DNA of 64,000 nucleotides from Cyclina sinensis (taxonomy: Eukaryota; Mollusca; Bivalvia; Venerida; Veneridae): NCBI GenBank assembly GCA_012932295.1, contig JAAONU010000004.1, positions 28,188,304 through 28,252,303 on the forward strand, read 5' to 3'. Position 1 is the first letter of the stretch. Every line of letters begins with the position of its first letter. Positions 47,101 to 58,649 of this stretch are shown piece after piece. The notes below the pieces were generated by a model. It saw nothing but the letters and a program-made list of their open reading frames with translations, had not been told where the DNA came from and ran no database searches. The position numbers were made by a program, and so were the translations under genes.

Positions 47101-50100
47101 TTACCTTCAACCCTAAAGAGCCTTCAGGTAATATATTTACCCTCAACCCTAAAGAGCCTTCAGGTAATATATTATCTTCAACCCTTAAGAGCCTTCAGGT
47201 AATATATTTACCTTCAACCTTAAAGAGCCTTCAGGTAATATATTTATCTTCAACCCTAAAGAGCCTTCAGGTAATATATTTACCCTCAACCCTAAAGAGC
47301 CTTCAGGTAATATATTTACCCTCAACCTTAAAGAGCCTTCAGGTAATATATTTACCCTCAACCCTAAAGTGCCTTCAGGTAATATATTCACCTTCAACCT
47401 TAAAGAGCCTACAGGTAATATATTTACTTTCAACCTTAAAGAGCCTTCAGGTAATATATTTATCTTCAACCCTAAAGAGCCTTCAGGTAATATATTATCT
47501 TCAACCCTTAAGAGCCTTCAGGTAATATATTTACCTTCAACTTTAAAGAGCCTTCAGGTAATATATTTATCTTCAACCCTAAAGAGCCTTCACGTAATAT
47601 ATTTTCCTTCAACCTTACAGAGCCTTCAGGTAATATATTTACCTTCAACCTTAAAGAGCCTTCAGGTAATATATTTACCTTCAACCCTAAAGAGCCTTCA
47701 GGTAATATATTTACCTTCAACCTTAAAGAGCCTTCAGGTAATATATTTACCTTCAACCCTTAAGAGCCTTCAGGTGATATATATACCTTCAACCTTAAAG
47801 AGCCTTCAGGTAATATATTTATCTTCAACCCTAAAGAGCCTTCACGTAATATATTTACCTTCAACCCGTAAGAGCCTACAGGTAATATATTTACTTTCAA
47901 CCTTAAAGAGCCTTCAGGTAATATATTTATCTTCAACCCTAAAGAGCCTTCAGGTAATATATTTTCCTTCAACCTTAAAGAGCCTTCAGGTAATATATTT
48001 ACCTTCAATCCTTAAGAGCCTTCAGGTAATATATTTACCTTCAACCTTAAAGAGCCTTCAGGTAATATATTTATCTTCAACCCTAAAGAGCCTTCAGGTA
48101 ATATTTTTATCTTCAACCCTAAAGAGCCTTCAGGTAATATATTTACCTTCAACCCTTAAAAGCCTTCATGTAATATATTTACCTTCAACCCTTAAGAGCC
48201 TTCACGTAATATATTTACCTTCAACCTTAAAGAGCCTTCAGGTAATATATTTACCTTCAACCCTTAAGAGCCTTCAGGTAATATATTTACCTTCAACCTT
48301 AAAGAGCCTTCAGGTAATATATTTACCTTCAGCCTTACAGAGCCTTCAGGTAATATATTTACCTTCAACCCTTAAGAGCCTTCAGGTAATATATTTACCT
48401 TCAACCTTAAAGAGCCTTCAGGTAATATATTTACCTTCAACCTTAAAGAGCCTTCAGGTAATATATTTACCTTCAACCCTTAAGAGCCTTCAGGTAATAT
48501 ATTTACCTTCAACCTTAAAGAGCCTTCAGGTAATATATTTACCTTCAACCCTTAAGAGCCTTCAGGTAATATATTTACCTTCAACCCTTAAGAGCCTTCA
48601 GGTAATATATTTACCTTCAACCTTAAAGAGCCTTCAGGTAATATATATACCTTCAACCCTAAAGAGCCTTCAGGTGATATATTTACCTTCAACCTTAAAG
48701 AGCCTTCAGGTAATATATATACCTTCAACCCTAAAGAGCCTTCAGGTGATATATTTACCTTCAACCTTAAAGAGCCTTCAGGTAATATATTTATCTCTAA
48801 CCTTAAGAGCCTTCAGGTAATATATTATCTTCAACCCTTAAGAGCCTTTTGGTAATATACTTACCTTCAACCCTAAAGAGCCTTCAGGTAATATACTTAT
48901 GGTACTTGATGGTTGTCAGGGTTTATTAACCAGTATACAGAAAGTGTTATATATGTGACTTCTTATTTAGTTTTTTGAGCATTTGCTTTAAACTGTGAGA
49001 TTAAATAAAGTTAATGAGCGGGTGACTAGCAGATGGTAAAGCAATGAATTTTATTCTAGTTTTATTACAACAATTTTTGCCCTTTGTTTGTTATGCTACG
49101 TGCTTGCGAAAACACACCATATGGACACATTTCTTGTATGTGTGAAGGCATTAAGAACGTTTGTGGTTGTATATGGCAAAGTCATTGGTCTAATACTGGA
49201 CAGCAAGGGAACTCAGTCTCTTTTCAATTATTAAGGCTGGCAAATTTCTTGAGCATTGTTCCTAGGTGGAACTGTTTATAGACTCCTAGATCGATCAACT
49301 TGCTCAAATACCAGCCAGCTTTGTAGTGAGGGTAAAATCTGTTACCGTCAGATGTGCTTTAGCATTCTAAAGATACTGATTTCAATGCCAGAAGTGTAGA
49401 GAATTTAAGGTTTGTGAAACTGCCTGTAATGCTTTTTATACAAATTGTGAAAATGTTACTATTGATGAATCAAGTTAAAAATTATAATTTAAAATTCAGA
49501 AACTGCATATTTTGCTTTTACAGGAGCGACAGTTGGTCACAGGTCCTTACAGCGGTATTACAAGCAGAATATCAATCCTAGATCAGGGGAGAGAACCAAG
49601 TCCATACTGCCAAAGATGTTAGCGCAGTATAAAGCCCTTGGGTGGACTGGTGCCACAGGTAAAAACATTTTCCTTCCAGCATTTCAGTTATGTGAGCATT
49701 TTACACTATCAATTTCATTTACATTGTGCCAGTACCTTACAACTGTCCTGAAAAAAATGCTTTTATATTTTGATGTTTTAGCCTTTATGTTGGAAAGGTC
49801 GAGGGTTTGATTGTCAACAGAACACATTTAGTAAGGATTGCAGTTAGATTTAGAAGAAGAAATTGCAAGGTGTTAAAGGTTTAGTCATTAAACAGTTCTC
49901 AAACACATGTGTTCTTTGTTAAAGAAACCCCAATATAACCCAACTTAAAAAAGAATACATACATGTAAGTAAAGATTTTCATTCTATATATTCTAAATAT
50001 TCTAGGAACTGTGGCTGAACGTAGATGCAAGGATCTTGCAGCTGTGCAAAGAATGAAAAACAAAATGCGTCTTAAACTGGGGAAAAAAGCGAACAAGTTC

Positions 50101-50133
50101 CAGCCTCATTTCAGACCTCAAGTTGTGTTCTAA
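41165..50133 (+). CDS. ZNF622: ZNF622 / Rei1 homologue, 60S maturation factor, eight coding exons, 405 aa
   Basis: Cytoplasmic zinc-finger protein; yeast Rei1 helps recycle export factor Arx1 from pre-60S subunits, and animals have one orthologue. Exons: 41165-41338, 42909-43082, 44397-44532, 44987-45178, 46278-46440, 46904-47019, 49524-49658, 50006-50133; 1,218 nt, all phases agree. Zinc-finger ligands: C6/C9/H22/H28 (with QRAHYKTDWHRYNLKRK), C69/C72/H85/H91, C184/C187/H200/H205 and C235/C238/H254/H260. Then EYADFYDYRSSYPDH, GATVGHRSLQRYYKQ, YKALGWTGATG and the C-terminal FRPQVVF. Human is 477 aa; the difference lies mainly in the shorter acidic linker. The exon 5 donor GTTGGT is weak. An in-frame alternative acceptor exists at 42882 for exon 2. 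A strong acceptor (TTTCAG) directly before the ATG implies an upstream noncoding exon, not located. Introns 3 and 4 (0.45 and 1.1 kb) and intron 2 (1.3 kb) show nothing notable. Confidence 0.97.
41990..42664 (+). mobile_element. Pearl-like element, family V, with DR1 motifs
   Basis: In ZNF622 intron 1. Starts ATGTCTCCCTCCTTCTTGGG (a CTCCCTCCTTCTTGGGGAG hairpin-like end), has CCGTCTGTCCTTCTGTCCGT, then two units with GTAGGTCAAAGGTCAAG at 42161 and 42305 (144 bp apart), and ends GGGGGGAGACATGTG. No coding capacity. Confidence 0.6.
46592..46614. repeat. A homopolymer in ZNF622 intron 5
   Basis: About 23 A residues in the intron between exons 5 and 6, with no retroposed sequence recognisable next to it. 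Confidence 0.85.
47013..48900 (+). repeat. 36-bp minisatellite, about 52 units, starting inside ZNF622 exon 6
   Basis: Unit: CCTTCAGGTAATATATTTAC followed by CTTCAACCTTAAAGAG. The first unit starts at 47013, so its CCTTCAG is the last seven bases of exon 6 and its GTAATA is the real splice donor (47020). Each further unit repeats AG|GTAATA. Units start at 47013, 47049, 47085, 47121 and 47157 at exactly 36 bp; the fifth is 35 bp long, which shifts the frame. Later units vary by a few bases (CCCTAAAG, CCCTTAAG, GGTGATAT). The array ends about 600 bp before exon 7. Confidence 0.97.
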
Positions 50134-50755
50134 TCAAGCAGATAAGACCTGGTGATGAGTTCCATCACACAAGATGTGATGATGTATCACCTTGTATAGT
50201 GTTAAAGTTTTCAAACTATGGTTCATATTAAATACGTGACATTGATTTACTACATGTATAACAGATATCACACTGTGAAAGTGTGGTGGATTATGAAGAC
50301 ATTGTAGTTATGCAGATTAAATCAGTAAATAGATAATTCTGGGTACTGTTCTCTAAAAGCCTTTTATTTATTGCAAAATAGAAGAAAAAAATGACACATC
50401 GAATCTTGATTTTGCAGGAAAAAATTATGGACCATGTATGTGCTTATCATCAGTTGTGATGGGCAGGTATTAAATAACATTTCCTGTAGAAGGTTTTTGT
50501 TTCAGTTTTATATCTTAAAATGTCACAGTTTAAACATTATTTTAAAGTATAATGGGAATTCGAATTTGACTTGAATTGGACTGTAAGAAGGGAGGTGTTT
50601 TATCTCTTGTCAGAAAACAAATGATTTATTGTAGTTGAAGGCTGATGAATATTGACTTTGGGATAGTTTTGGCAGTTTAATTGGATGCTTTCACTCCTTG
50701 TTCAGTTTATTTCCAGATAACCTTTGTCTGTAAAATGTCAGGGTTCTGTGAAGGG

Positions 50756-50761
50756 AATAAA
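50756..50761 (+). terminator. Candidate ZNF622 poly(A) signal (AATAAA)
   Basis: AATAAA about 620 nt after the ZNF622 stop. The intervening 3' UTR is AT-rich with no other feature. A family X relic begins 180 bp beyond. Confidence 0.5.
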
Positions 50762-50938
50762 CAATGTTTGTCCTTTAAATTCCCATTGGCTCAAGAGGAC
50801 TTTATTCACACAAATCTTCATTTTGTTTGTTAAAGGTTTTTCAAAGAAAGAAAAAAAATATTTTTGTTAAATGTGAACTGTTACAAATATTCAGAAATAT
50901 AGATATCGGAAATAAAAAAAATATTGTTTTTGACTTTT

Positions 50939-51728
50939 TAGCTCACCTGAGCACAAGGTGATCTTTCCTGATTGGCCTGTGTTTGTTGTGCATCATCCAT
51001 TATCACCCTTTGCTTCAACCTTGCTGGAAGCTCTGCCATGTTTTAATAGCATTTCATTCCGTGCAGAACTCTGGTTGTAATGGCAACAAGGATGAAAAAC
51101 TTGTAAAATCTTCATGTCTGATACCAGCAGTTGTCTACTGGGCCTCTGCTAAGATTGTTTGAATTATGTCTCTTTGGTCACTTGGCTCTGCCCGAGGGTT
51201 TGTATGTTTTACATACAACTATATACTATTAGGAAAATTAAAAAAAGACAAAAACATTAGAGATTAAGAATATTGCACAGTTTTGTGTGGTGGACCATAA
51301 TTGTTTAAATTATCTCTTGCAGTCATTGGCTCCAAACGGGGGCCACGTTTCACATTTCCAGAGAGTTTTGAAATCATGAAACATTGCCTAGTAGGCTTCT
51401 GCTTTTGCCGTTAGTGTTAATTTACACAGATTTACATATGCACACTTTAAAAAAACTCATAACTTCTGAACTTGAGTTTGTAGCTTTGCCTTTTTATATC
51501 TCTACTAAGATTGTTCCAGCTTTACTCCTGTGGTTATTTCTGGCTCCACCAAGAGATTCAAATGTTTTACGACTAACAGAAAAACACTTTAAAATTTTCT
51601 TGTCAGAAACTTCTGAAAATTGGCATGCAGCATTGTATGGTTCTTTTTTTAGTTTCGATGGAAAAAACCTTTCATTTCAGCAGTTGCAGTCAGGTGAGCG
51701 ATTAAGGGCTGTCATGGCCCTATTGCTT
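50939..51728 (-). repeat. Old family X relic (copy 5)
   Basis: Inverse orientation; starts TAGCTCACCTGAGCACAAGG and ends GGTGAGCGATTAAGGGCTGT. The interior keeps only scattered second-type body words such as AAAATCTTCATGTCTGATAC and CTTGTCAGAAACTTCTG. The 138-codon ORF across it has no protein-family features. Confidence 0.5.
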
Positions 51729-51915
51729 GTTTCTAACCCATCCTTTGTTAGCTTTGACTGTAGTTATCAAGGTAGACTATCTCTTTCAAATAGCTTTTAA
51801 GTTTTTAATGACATATCGGAGATGATATTTAGTGTAGAGAGTGGTGAAGACTTATTCACGAAACTCTTCATGTGAAATTGATGTTTCTTGCTTTAAACGA
51901 TTGTCTATAATGAAC

Positions 51916-53470
51916 TATACTACTCAAAATTTGATAGGGATCACTTTTTATTTCTTAAATATCTTTTTAATGATAACCTCAAGATAACTGATTTTTTTCT
52001 CATACATGTAGTTTATTCATATGGCAAAGCCGACCTGTCCAGCAGATTTTGATTGTTTACCTGTACATGGCTCTAGATGCAAGGGAAAAGCGATACCCCT
52101 GGAAAAGTTGTGCACCGCGGGCATGTACCTTCATGTACACATCCGTTTTATACAGACTTCGCTTGTGCATGGTAACGTTTATATCGAACCTAGCACTGGT
52201 CATGGCAAATCTACGGCAAAGACGGCGTATTGACGATGAGGAGATGAATAGGGGGTAGGGATGCTTGAGGCTGGACGTTCCCAACGGCACGTGGCAGGTG
52301 TCCTTGGGTGTCCCAAAGCACCGGTGCCAGGATGTGGCGACGGTTTCAAACTTACGGGCATGTCACGCATAGGCATGGCGGAGGGCGTCAGAGGTACACA
52401 ACTCAGCGTGAGGACCGGTTTATTGTCGTTCAAGCGCGACTTCAGCGCTTTGTTACCTCTACTGTCCTCCAAAATGACTTCCAGAATGCCACTGGTGTAA
52501 GACTTTCCACTCAAACCATCAGGAACCGTCTTCATACAGCTGGCATGAAGGCTAGAAGGCCAGCAATCCGAATCCCATTGACGCGAAACCACATCCAGGC
52601 ACACCAGGTCGACGCTGCATGACTGGACCCCAGTGCTGTTCACTGACGAGGCTAGATTTTTTGTGGACTTCACTGATAGGCGAGTGCGGGTATGGAGATC
52701 TGCCAATGAGCGTTTGGCACCCGTATGTATTGCTACCCATGACCGTCATGGCGGGGCTCGGTCATGGTGTGGGCGGGCATTAGCATGCAGGGAACAACGG
52801 ACATGCACATTATTCAAAACGGCACATTGACGGCTGTACGATACGACAATGAGATCTTAGATGTGTACGTTTGTCCGTACGCTGGTGCTATAGGCCCTGA
52901 GTTCATTTTAATGGACGACAACGCCCGGCATCACAGGGCAAGGGTCACCGACGAGTACCTGGAGGCAGCAGCCATAGAGAAAATGGACTGGCCAGCAAGG
53001 TCTCCAAACCTCAATCCAATAGAGCACTCCTGGGACATGCTGCAGACTGCAATATCTGCTCGCCCAGTCCAGCCAACCACGGTCCCTGGGTTACAGCAGG
53101 CCCTTCTGGAAAAGTAGTTCAACTCCCACAACAAAGCATCCGGAGACTCGTTAGCAGCATGAGAAGGCGGTGCTGAGCAGTAATCCAAGCAAATGGCCAC
53201 CACACGCAATATTAAAGAAAAATTCAGACCATAGACTTGATTTTTCCAAAACGTTCCATTTCATCTCCTGTCTGTGTTATCCCAAATTCGTGCCCCTCCC
53301 ACTGCTCAGCCTCTGTCACGCTTCAACGGTTTACAGACGTACTCATTTTTGGGTACCAGACTGTTGTCATATGAACATATTTTCAGAATCACAACAAAAA
53401 AACCTTTCAACCTTATATAGTAAATATACACATTCTTATAAGTGATCCCTATCAAATTTTGAGTAGTATA
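51916..53470 (+). mobile_element. Tc1-type DNA transposon, copy B, with 30-bp inverted ends and TA target sites
   Basis: Left TATACTACTCAAAATTTGAT and ten further bases are an exact inverse of the right end (53441-53470), bounded by TA at 51916 and 53469. The element is about 1.55 kb, a normal Tc1 length. It is markedly more GC-rich than the surroundings, consistent with recent arrival from elsewhere. No gene lies within 1.7 kb on either side. Confidence 0.9.
52262..53177 (+). pseudogene. Tc1 transposase, frame-broken (DD34E)
   Basis: Three frame segments together cover a Tc1 transposase. 52308-52622 (N-terminal half with STQTIRNRLHTAGMKARRP); 52633-52755 (VLFTDEARFFVDF, first catalytic Asp); 52764-53117 (MVWAGISMQGT, FILMDDNARHHRA with the second Asp, SPNLNPIEHSWDML with the Glu). 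The second Asp and the Glu are separated by 34 residues. Frame changes near 52620 and 52755, plus a stop after LLEK at 53117, prevent a full protein. All three catalytic residues are still encoded, so decay is recent. Confidence 0.88.
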
Positions 53471-53994
53471 CCTCTTACGTCGAGACGTTTGACAAAGCAA
53501 CATAATGTATCTTTCAAACATATATGAATGATATGAGAGAACATTAAATAGATACAATGTATATTATATCCCCATAGTATCCAAAAACCGTAGTAACCCT
53601 GATAAAGGAGAGTAACCATATTGTAAAGTAATCAGAGAAATAAAATATACGGCCCTTATATAGATCCAGGAAGGTCTCTTACAGTGATACTTGTTAGAGA
53701 TGGTGATTTCAGATCACTGTTTAGACACGGAATATGTCTGGAGAGTTACTGCGATATGGCCCTGATGCTAATACTGGTGGGTTCATCGCAACTGTCGACA
53801 GGTGCAACAAGTAACACTACAGGTTTAATTTAAAATATTTATTTTACATCTTTGGAGAAACGAACAATTGCATTCTCTATTTATTCTTCCTGATGACGAC
53901 TTCCTTGGTTTAAAGCAGTACTCCCGACAAAAACTGGAATTTCGAAAGTCCCCGCAGTTCCAGGAAGTGACCTGATCGGGAGTCTGACGCTAAA

Positions 53995-54017
53995 CCCCCC
54001 CCCCCCCCCCCCCCCCC
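53995..54017. repeat. 23-nt C homopolymer
   Basis: Uninterrupted C run in intergenic DNA; length is likely to be polymorphic or imprecise in assembly. Confidence 0.9.
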
Positions 54018-54451
54018 GCACCATTGTTTCTTCACTTAGTATTAAATCAAACAAAAATCTATTTTATTTCAAATATCGAATAATAAGACCCAAGCTTAGG
54101 ATGAAAATTTCTCTAACACATTAAGGAGAATACTGATGTCATTTCAAAAGCTTTGATTATTCTCGTGTTGGCTGCAGTTTTAATGGAACTTTATTTAAAA
54201 CCAAAATGGGAATTTAAATTCAATTTGTGCTAGAATGTGCAATGTGAGTTCAAGCAATACATGACTTTCTTCTGATAGAAAATAAATGTAATTTACTGCA
54301 GAGGTTTTGAGTCTAATGATAGTAATGGCGGCAAGATGTCTCCAATTTTGAGAATTGCATGAGTACATTAAAAGCCAGCGAAGAATTACAAAAGGAAAGG
54401 CATTAGAACATTGGAGATCATAACATTTTTCAGTACTTCCTGAAATTAGTT

Positions 54452-55320
54452 TGGCTTTTCAATGTACATGTAGGTCCGGTTAGGACACTAGGTTTGAGTG
54501 CAGGTGAAATCGTCAAAAACTTAACCATGATGGATTCTGGCTTTTCAATGTACATATAGGTCCGGTTAGGACACTAGGTTTGAGTGCAGGTGAAATCGTA
54601 AAAAGTTTAGCCATGATAGATTCTGGCTTTTCAATGTACATGTAGGTCCGGTTAGGACACTAGGTTTGAGTGCAGGTGAAATCGTTAAAAGTTTAGCCAT
54701 GATGGATTCTGGCTTTTCAATGTTCATGTAGGTCCGGTTAGGACACTAGGTTTGAGTGCAGGTGAAATCGATAAAAAGTTTAGCCATGATGGATTCTGGC
54801 TTTTTAATGTACATGCAGGTGGTCCGGTTAGGACACAAGGTTTGAGTGCAGGTGAAATCGTAAAAAGTTTAGCCATGATGGATTCTGGCTTTTCATTGTA
54901 CATGTAGGTCCGGTTAGGCACAAGGTTTGAGTGCAGGTGAAATCGTAAAAAGTTTAGCCATGATGGATTCTGGCTTTTCAATGTACATGTAGGTCCGGTT
55001 AGGACAGTAGGTTTGAGTGCAGGTGAAATCGTTAAAAGTTTAGCCATGATGGATTCTGGCTTTTCAATGTACATGTAGGTCCGGTTAGGACACAAGGTTT
55101 GAGTGCAGGTGAAATCGTTAAAAGTTTAGCCATGATGGATTCTGGTTTTTCAAAGTACATGTTGGTTCGGTTAGGACACTAGGTTTGAGTGCAGGTGAAA
55201 TCGTCAAAAGCTTAAACATGATGGATTCTGGCTTTTCAAAGTACATGTTGGTCCGGTTAGGACACTAGGTTTGAGTGCAGGTGAAGTCGTTAAAAGTTTA
55301 GCCATGGTGGATTCCTTTAT
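54452..55320. repeat. 86-bp minisatellite, about ten units
   Basis: Unit: CTGGCTTTTCAATGTACATG, TAGGTCCGGTTAGGACACTA, GGTTTGAGTGCAGGTGAAAT, then CGTAAAAAGTTTAGCCATGATGGATT in two pieces. Starts of consecutive units (for example 54541 and 54626) are 85-87 bp apart. The 123-codon minus-strand ORF across it is a by-product of the repeat. Confidence 0.95.
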
Positions 55321-57632
55321 TCAAGTCTTACATCTTCACATGTCTTTTGGGCCAGTGTGGTTGGATGGTGATCTAAAGTTATTTATCCGCTGATTTGGTT
55401 TAGCAATCTTAAACATTGCTGCAGTTTACACTCAGTGCGTTGCAGGCACGTTGAATTGGAATATTAACAGAAAAAATGCTAAAGTTATAATCAATAACTT
55501 GAAATGTTGCGCCTTTTGAAAACAGGTTTGAAAACATTTATTTTCATCACAATCCACAATTTATGGTCTATCTTTTATTAGACCGCATAGAATTGCTTCT
55601 AAAGAGATCTCGCTGAAACAATAGCCCTTACAATGAAATGATTCCAGCTGCAATATTTGTTATAAAAATAACCTCTCTGCAACAAAAATACACTGAGAAA
55701 CAAACAGAATTAAACTCAGTCTTTCCAATGTTTTAGCTCCAAAGAGACTTTACGATGTCTTGACCTACGAACACTGTCAAAACACTCCAAAAGCCATTCA
55801 TCATAATTATCGACGTAGAAAGGAGAAATTCAACTGTCTGTATTGTTAATCACGCTATATTTTCAGCTAAGAATGACGGTTAAGAAGAGATAACAACAAG
55901 AAGTTGTTGCTATTAAAGACTCCTCTACCTTATAAGCAGTCTGCGTGAAGCAAAATATTTTCTTCTCGTAGGCAAACAAGCAGATTTATTAATCTATATA
56001 AACAATGACTTAATACACCAAACTTAATACAAACCACTTAAATTGTTCTGAGTTCATATACAAAATGAAAAAAAAATCAGAAAGTTGTTAAATCATGCAA
56101 ATTATGGTGTAATGTTGATTTGCATAGATATTGAATACATTTGGTTTGCATTAATCCTAAGCTGTATTTGAATTATTATGACAAGTTGTAACAGAAATAT
56201 GTATGTCTTTAAATAATTGCCAGACAGAAGTGATAATTTAATTCATTTTTGTTCTCATGCTTTAATTAATTATGTAAGACAACATTTTCGTCTTCTTATT
56301 TACCACACAGTCAGAAATATTCTGATATTTAGATATACCGTCATCACTACCTTCAATTTTCACGTTGCATTTACAGGAGCGTTTGGACTCTTCAATCTAA
56401 ATTTTCATTTACATATCGTGTACAGAATTTTGTGACTATTTTTGGATCTTTGGTTCAAGGTCACGAAGATGATCATGTATAAGATTCCAGTAAGAAGCAG
56501 CAAATTAACCTTACTTCCACACAATTCTGTTTGTCAGGTTGCATTTAGTACAGATTATCTATTATATTTTCTTTCTTTAACAGATAGTATAATTAAGTGG
56601 GGAAACCGACTAAAAATATATATGTGGCTGATTTCAGTCATTAAAAGCTACAGAACCGTGTACGCTTGGATATTCTCTTCTTGTCATATGAAAATGCTAC
56701 TATAGCTATGCAATTCTAGTACAATCAATACAGATATTGGAAACAAACAAAAAATCGGAATATGATGTATTAAATTTCTTAGAAAAACTATCAGTGAAAA
56801 CTTAGAGCTTGAATAATGTCTCTAATAAGGCTGTAAAAACAAAAATAACAGGGAATATCGATTATCATAGTAATATAGAAGTTAGCATATAATTTACGGT
56901 GCAATTTCTTTCTTAAAGCGTAGTATCAAACAGACTTTTTTGCCATATGAGCTAGTAGGAAATAATACATCAATTGTCTATCCGCCTACATTGATGGCAA
57001 GATATTGTAAGCATAGTGGTAATACTGTGCGAAAAGGCCCAGCTTTACTTATAAAGAAAAATTATACCAGAAAAAAAGAAAAGAAAAGAAAGAAAAAAAA
57101 GCAGAATTCATGTATATGCTTCAACTATGTTTCAGCCAAACAGCAAAAAACAACCCCATATCTTCAGATCTGCCAAAGGTTACACTGAATTGATGAGACA
57201 CCAGTTGAACACAAATTACTGTTACGGTCACTGCTTAGTCCTGTTATCTTTGCAAGTGAAACTAGATCTTCAACAAAATGTAGTAAATTGGCTGAATATG
57301 TATATCTTTTGAGGTATTTACCAGTAGATCCTATAAGTTACGTATGCAGAATTGTTTTCGTAGATATGTTTGAGTAAGACAATACTTAACCTGCTTAACA
57401 ACTGCACATAGGGAGTCTGTAGACAGGAATACACCCATGAAATCCAATAAATCAAAGGGTGAAATAATTGAAATACCAGTAATCTTACCCATGTTGCCAA
57501 GGACACTGAACAGTAAAGAGACTCAAAACTGCAACGATTAGAAAATACTTTTTGACACTAACTGAGGATTCTCAAATTTCTGTAAAATTGACTAATACTA
57601 GTAAGATAACAACGCAAGCCAAAATTATCTAA
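55321..57632. other. Intergenic, nothing recognised
   Basis: AT-rich with short ORFs only. No family motif, RNA signal or dispersed repeat was identified. Confidence 0.5.
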
Positions 57633-57654
57633 TTTTTTTTTTTTTTTTTTTTAT

Positions 57655-57685
<31 letters not shown>
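57633..57685. repeat. T-rich homopolymer tract (53 nt)
   Basis: Nearly pure T with a single ATTA interruption. No retroposed gene copy is evident on the side where a poly(A) tail would attach. Confidence 0.9.
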
Positions 57686-58649
57686 GGAAGGGGGAGGTGT
57701 AATTATGAACAGTGCAGCGGGAAATAAAAAGTACAATGACACATGGTATTTGGTTAAGTATGGTTACGGTACAGTTTTACTATTAAATGTATGCCGAAAG
57801 TCGACCCAATTATATATTGTGACAGAAAACAATTTAACTGCTTAATTCCTAGTGTGAAACTGTTTAACTGTCGAAAATAAAGTTATAAAATAAAGCAATG
57901 GCTAAAACCCATGAAATTCAATAATTGAGAAGCTTAAATAATTGAATACCAATAATTAACCATGTGACCAAAGAGGCTGATGAGAATGGCTATCAGAAAA
58001 TGCATCATAAAATTGACTGATTTCAGTGAGATTTTAAACGCCAAAAATGTATATGCCGCGCATACTAAATTTCTCTTTTAAGTATACTGGATATTCGTCA
58101 AAGGTTCACAATCCATGTGCATATCTTCATAACATTGTTTCGTCGTTTATTGTATTAGACACTGTTTCATGTTTGCTAACAACTTAAGTAGTTGTGTCAT
58201 TTTTACAGATTCACTTGTTTGCTGAAACAGCGAGAATTTATGCCAGTTCTTTCAGATTATTTCAATTTCGAAAGGATTTATATGGATGTATTTTATACTG
58301 TGCATCAATGTTTTTCTTGTTTTTTTTTCTGTCTGGCCGTCCTTTAAGGTCTGTTCGCAAAAAGAAGTGAAAATTACAGAGTAAATTCCCTCCCCCCCCA
58401 TATACTTGCTGTTATTTCGCAGAATTAACACCATTGTCTTGACGGTCGCAATAAACGTTCAGTATACATTTTGCGTAAACTTCATCAAAAGGTCACACGC
58501 ATGGGTCACCGTGTGTAAATAGTTGCGCACAAAAAAAAAATCCATCCTAAGGTGCTATTTTAAGTCTGCATGTAAGTATCTTAAAATTAAAAGTATAGTA
58601 TCTTAAAATTTAGGTCAGATACCACTTCATTTTGACAAACATGGAGTGG
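57686..58649. other. Intergenic, nothing recognised
   Basis: AT-rich, no supported gene or repeat, apart from a short C run near 58393. Confidence 0.45.

Noticed and set aside
47369..48820. 483-codon open frame on the plus strand, and long mirror frames on the minus strand
   Set aside because: They follow the 36-bp minisatellite, whose unit length is a multiple of three and lacks stops in these frames. No protein family features; intron location.
47013..48900. CRISPR-like array
   Set aside because: There are no unique spacers; the 36-bp unit repeats head to tail without gaps and the genome is eukaryotic.
51384..51800. 138-codon plus-strand ORF
   Set aside because: Overlaps a family X relic; no domain, no splice context and composition like non-coding DNA.
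52200..52706. 168-codon minus-strand ORF
   Set aside because: Antisense shadow of the GC-rich Tc1 transposase in copy B.
54724..55095. 123-codon minus-strand ORF
   Set aside because: Created by the 86-bp minisatellite; the protein repeats TGPTCTLKSQNPSW-type units out of phase.
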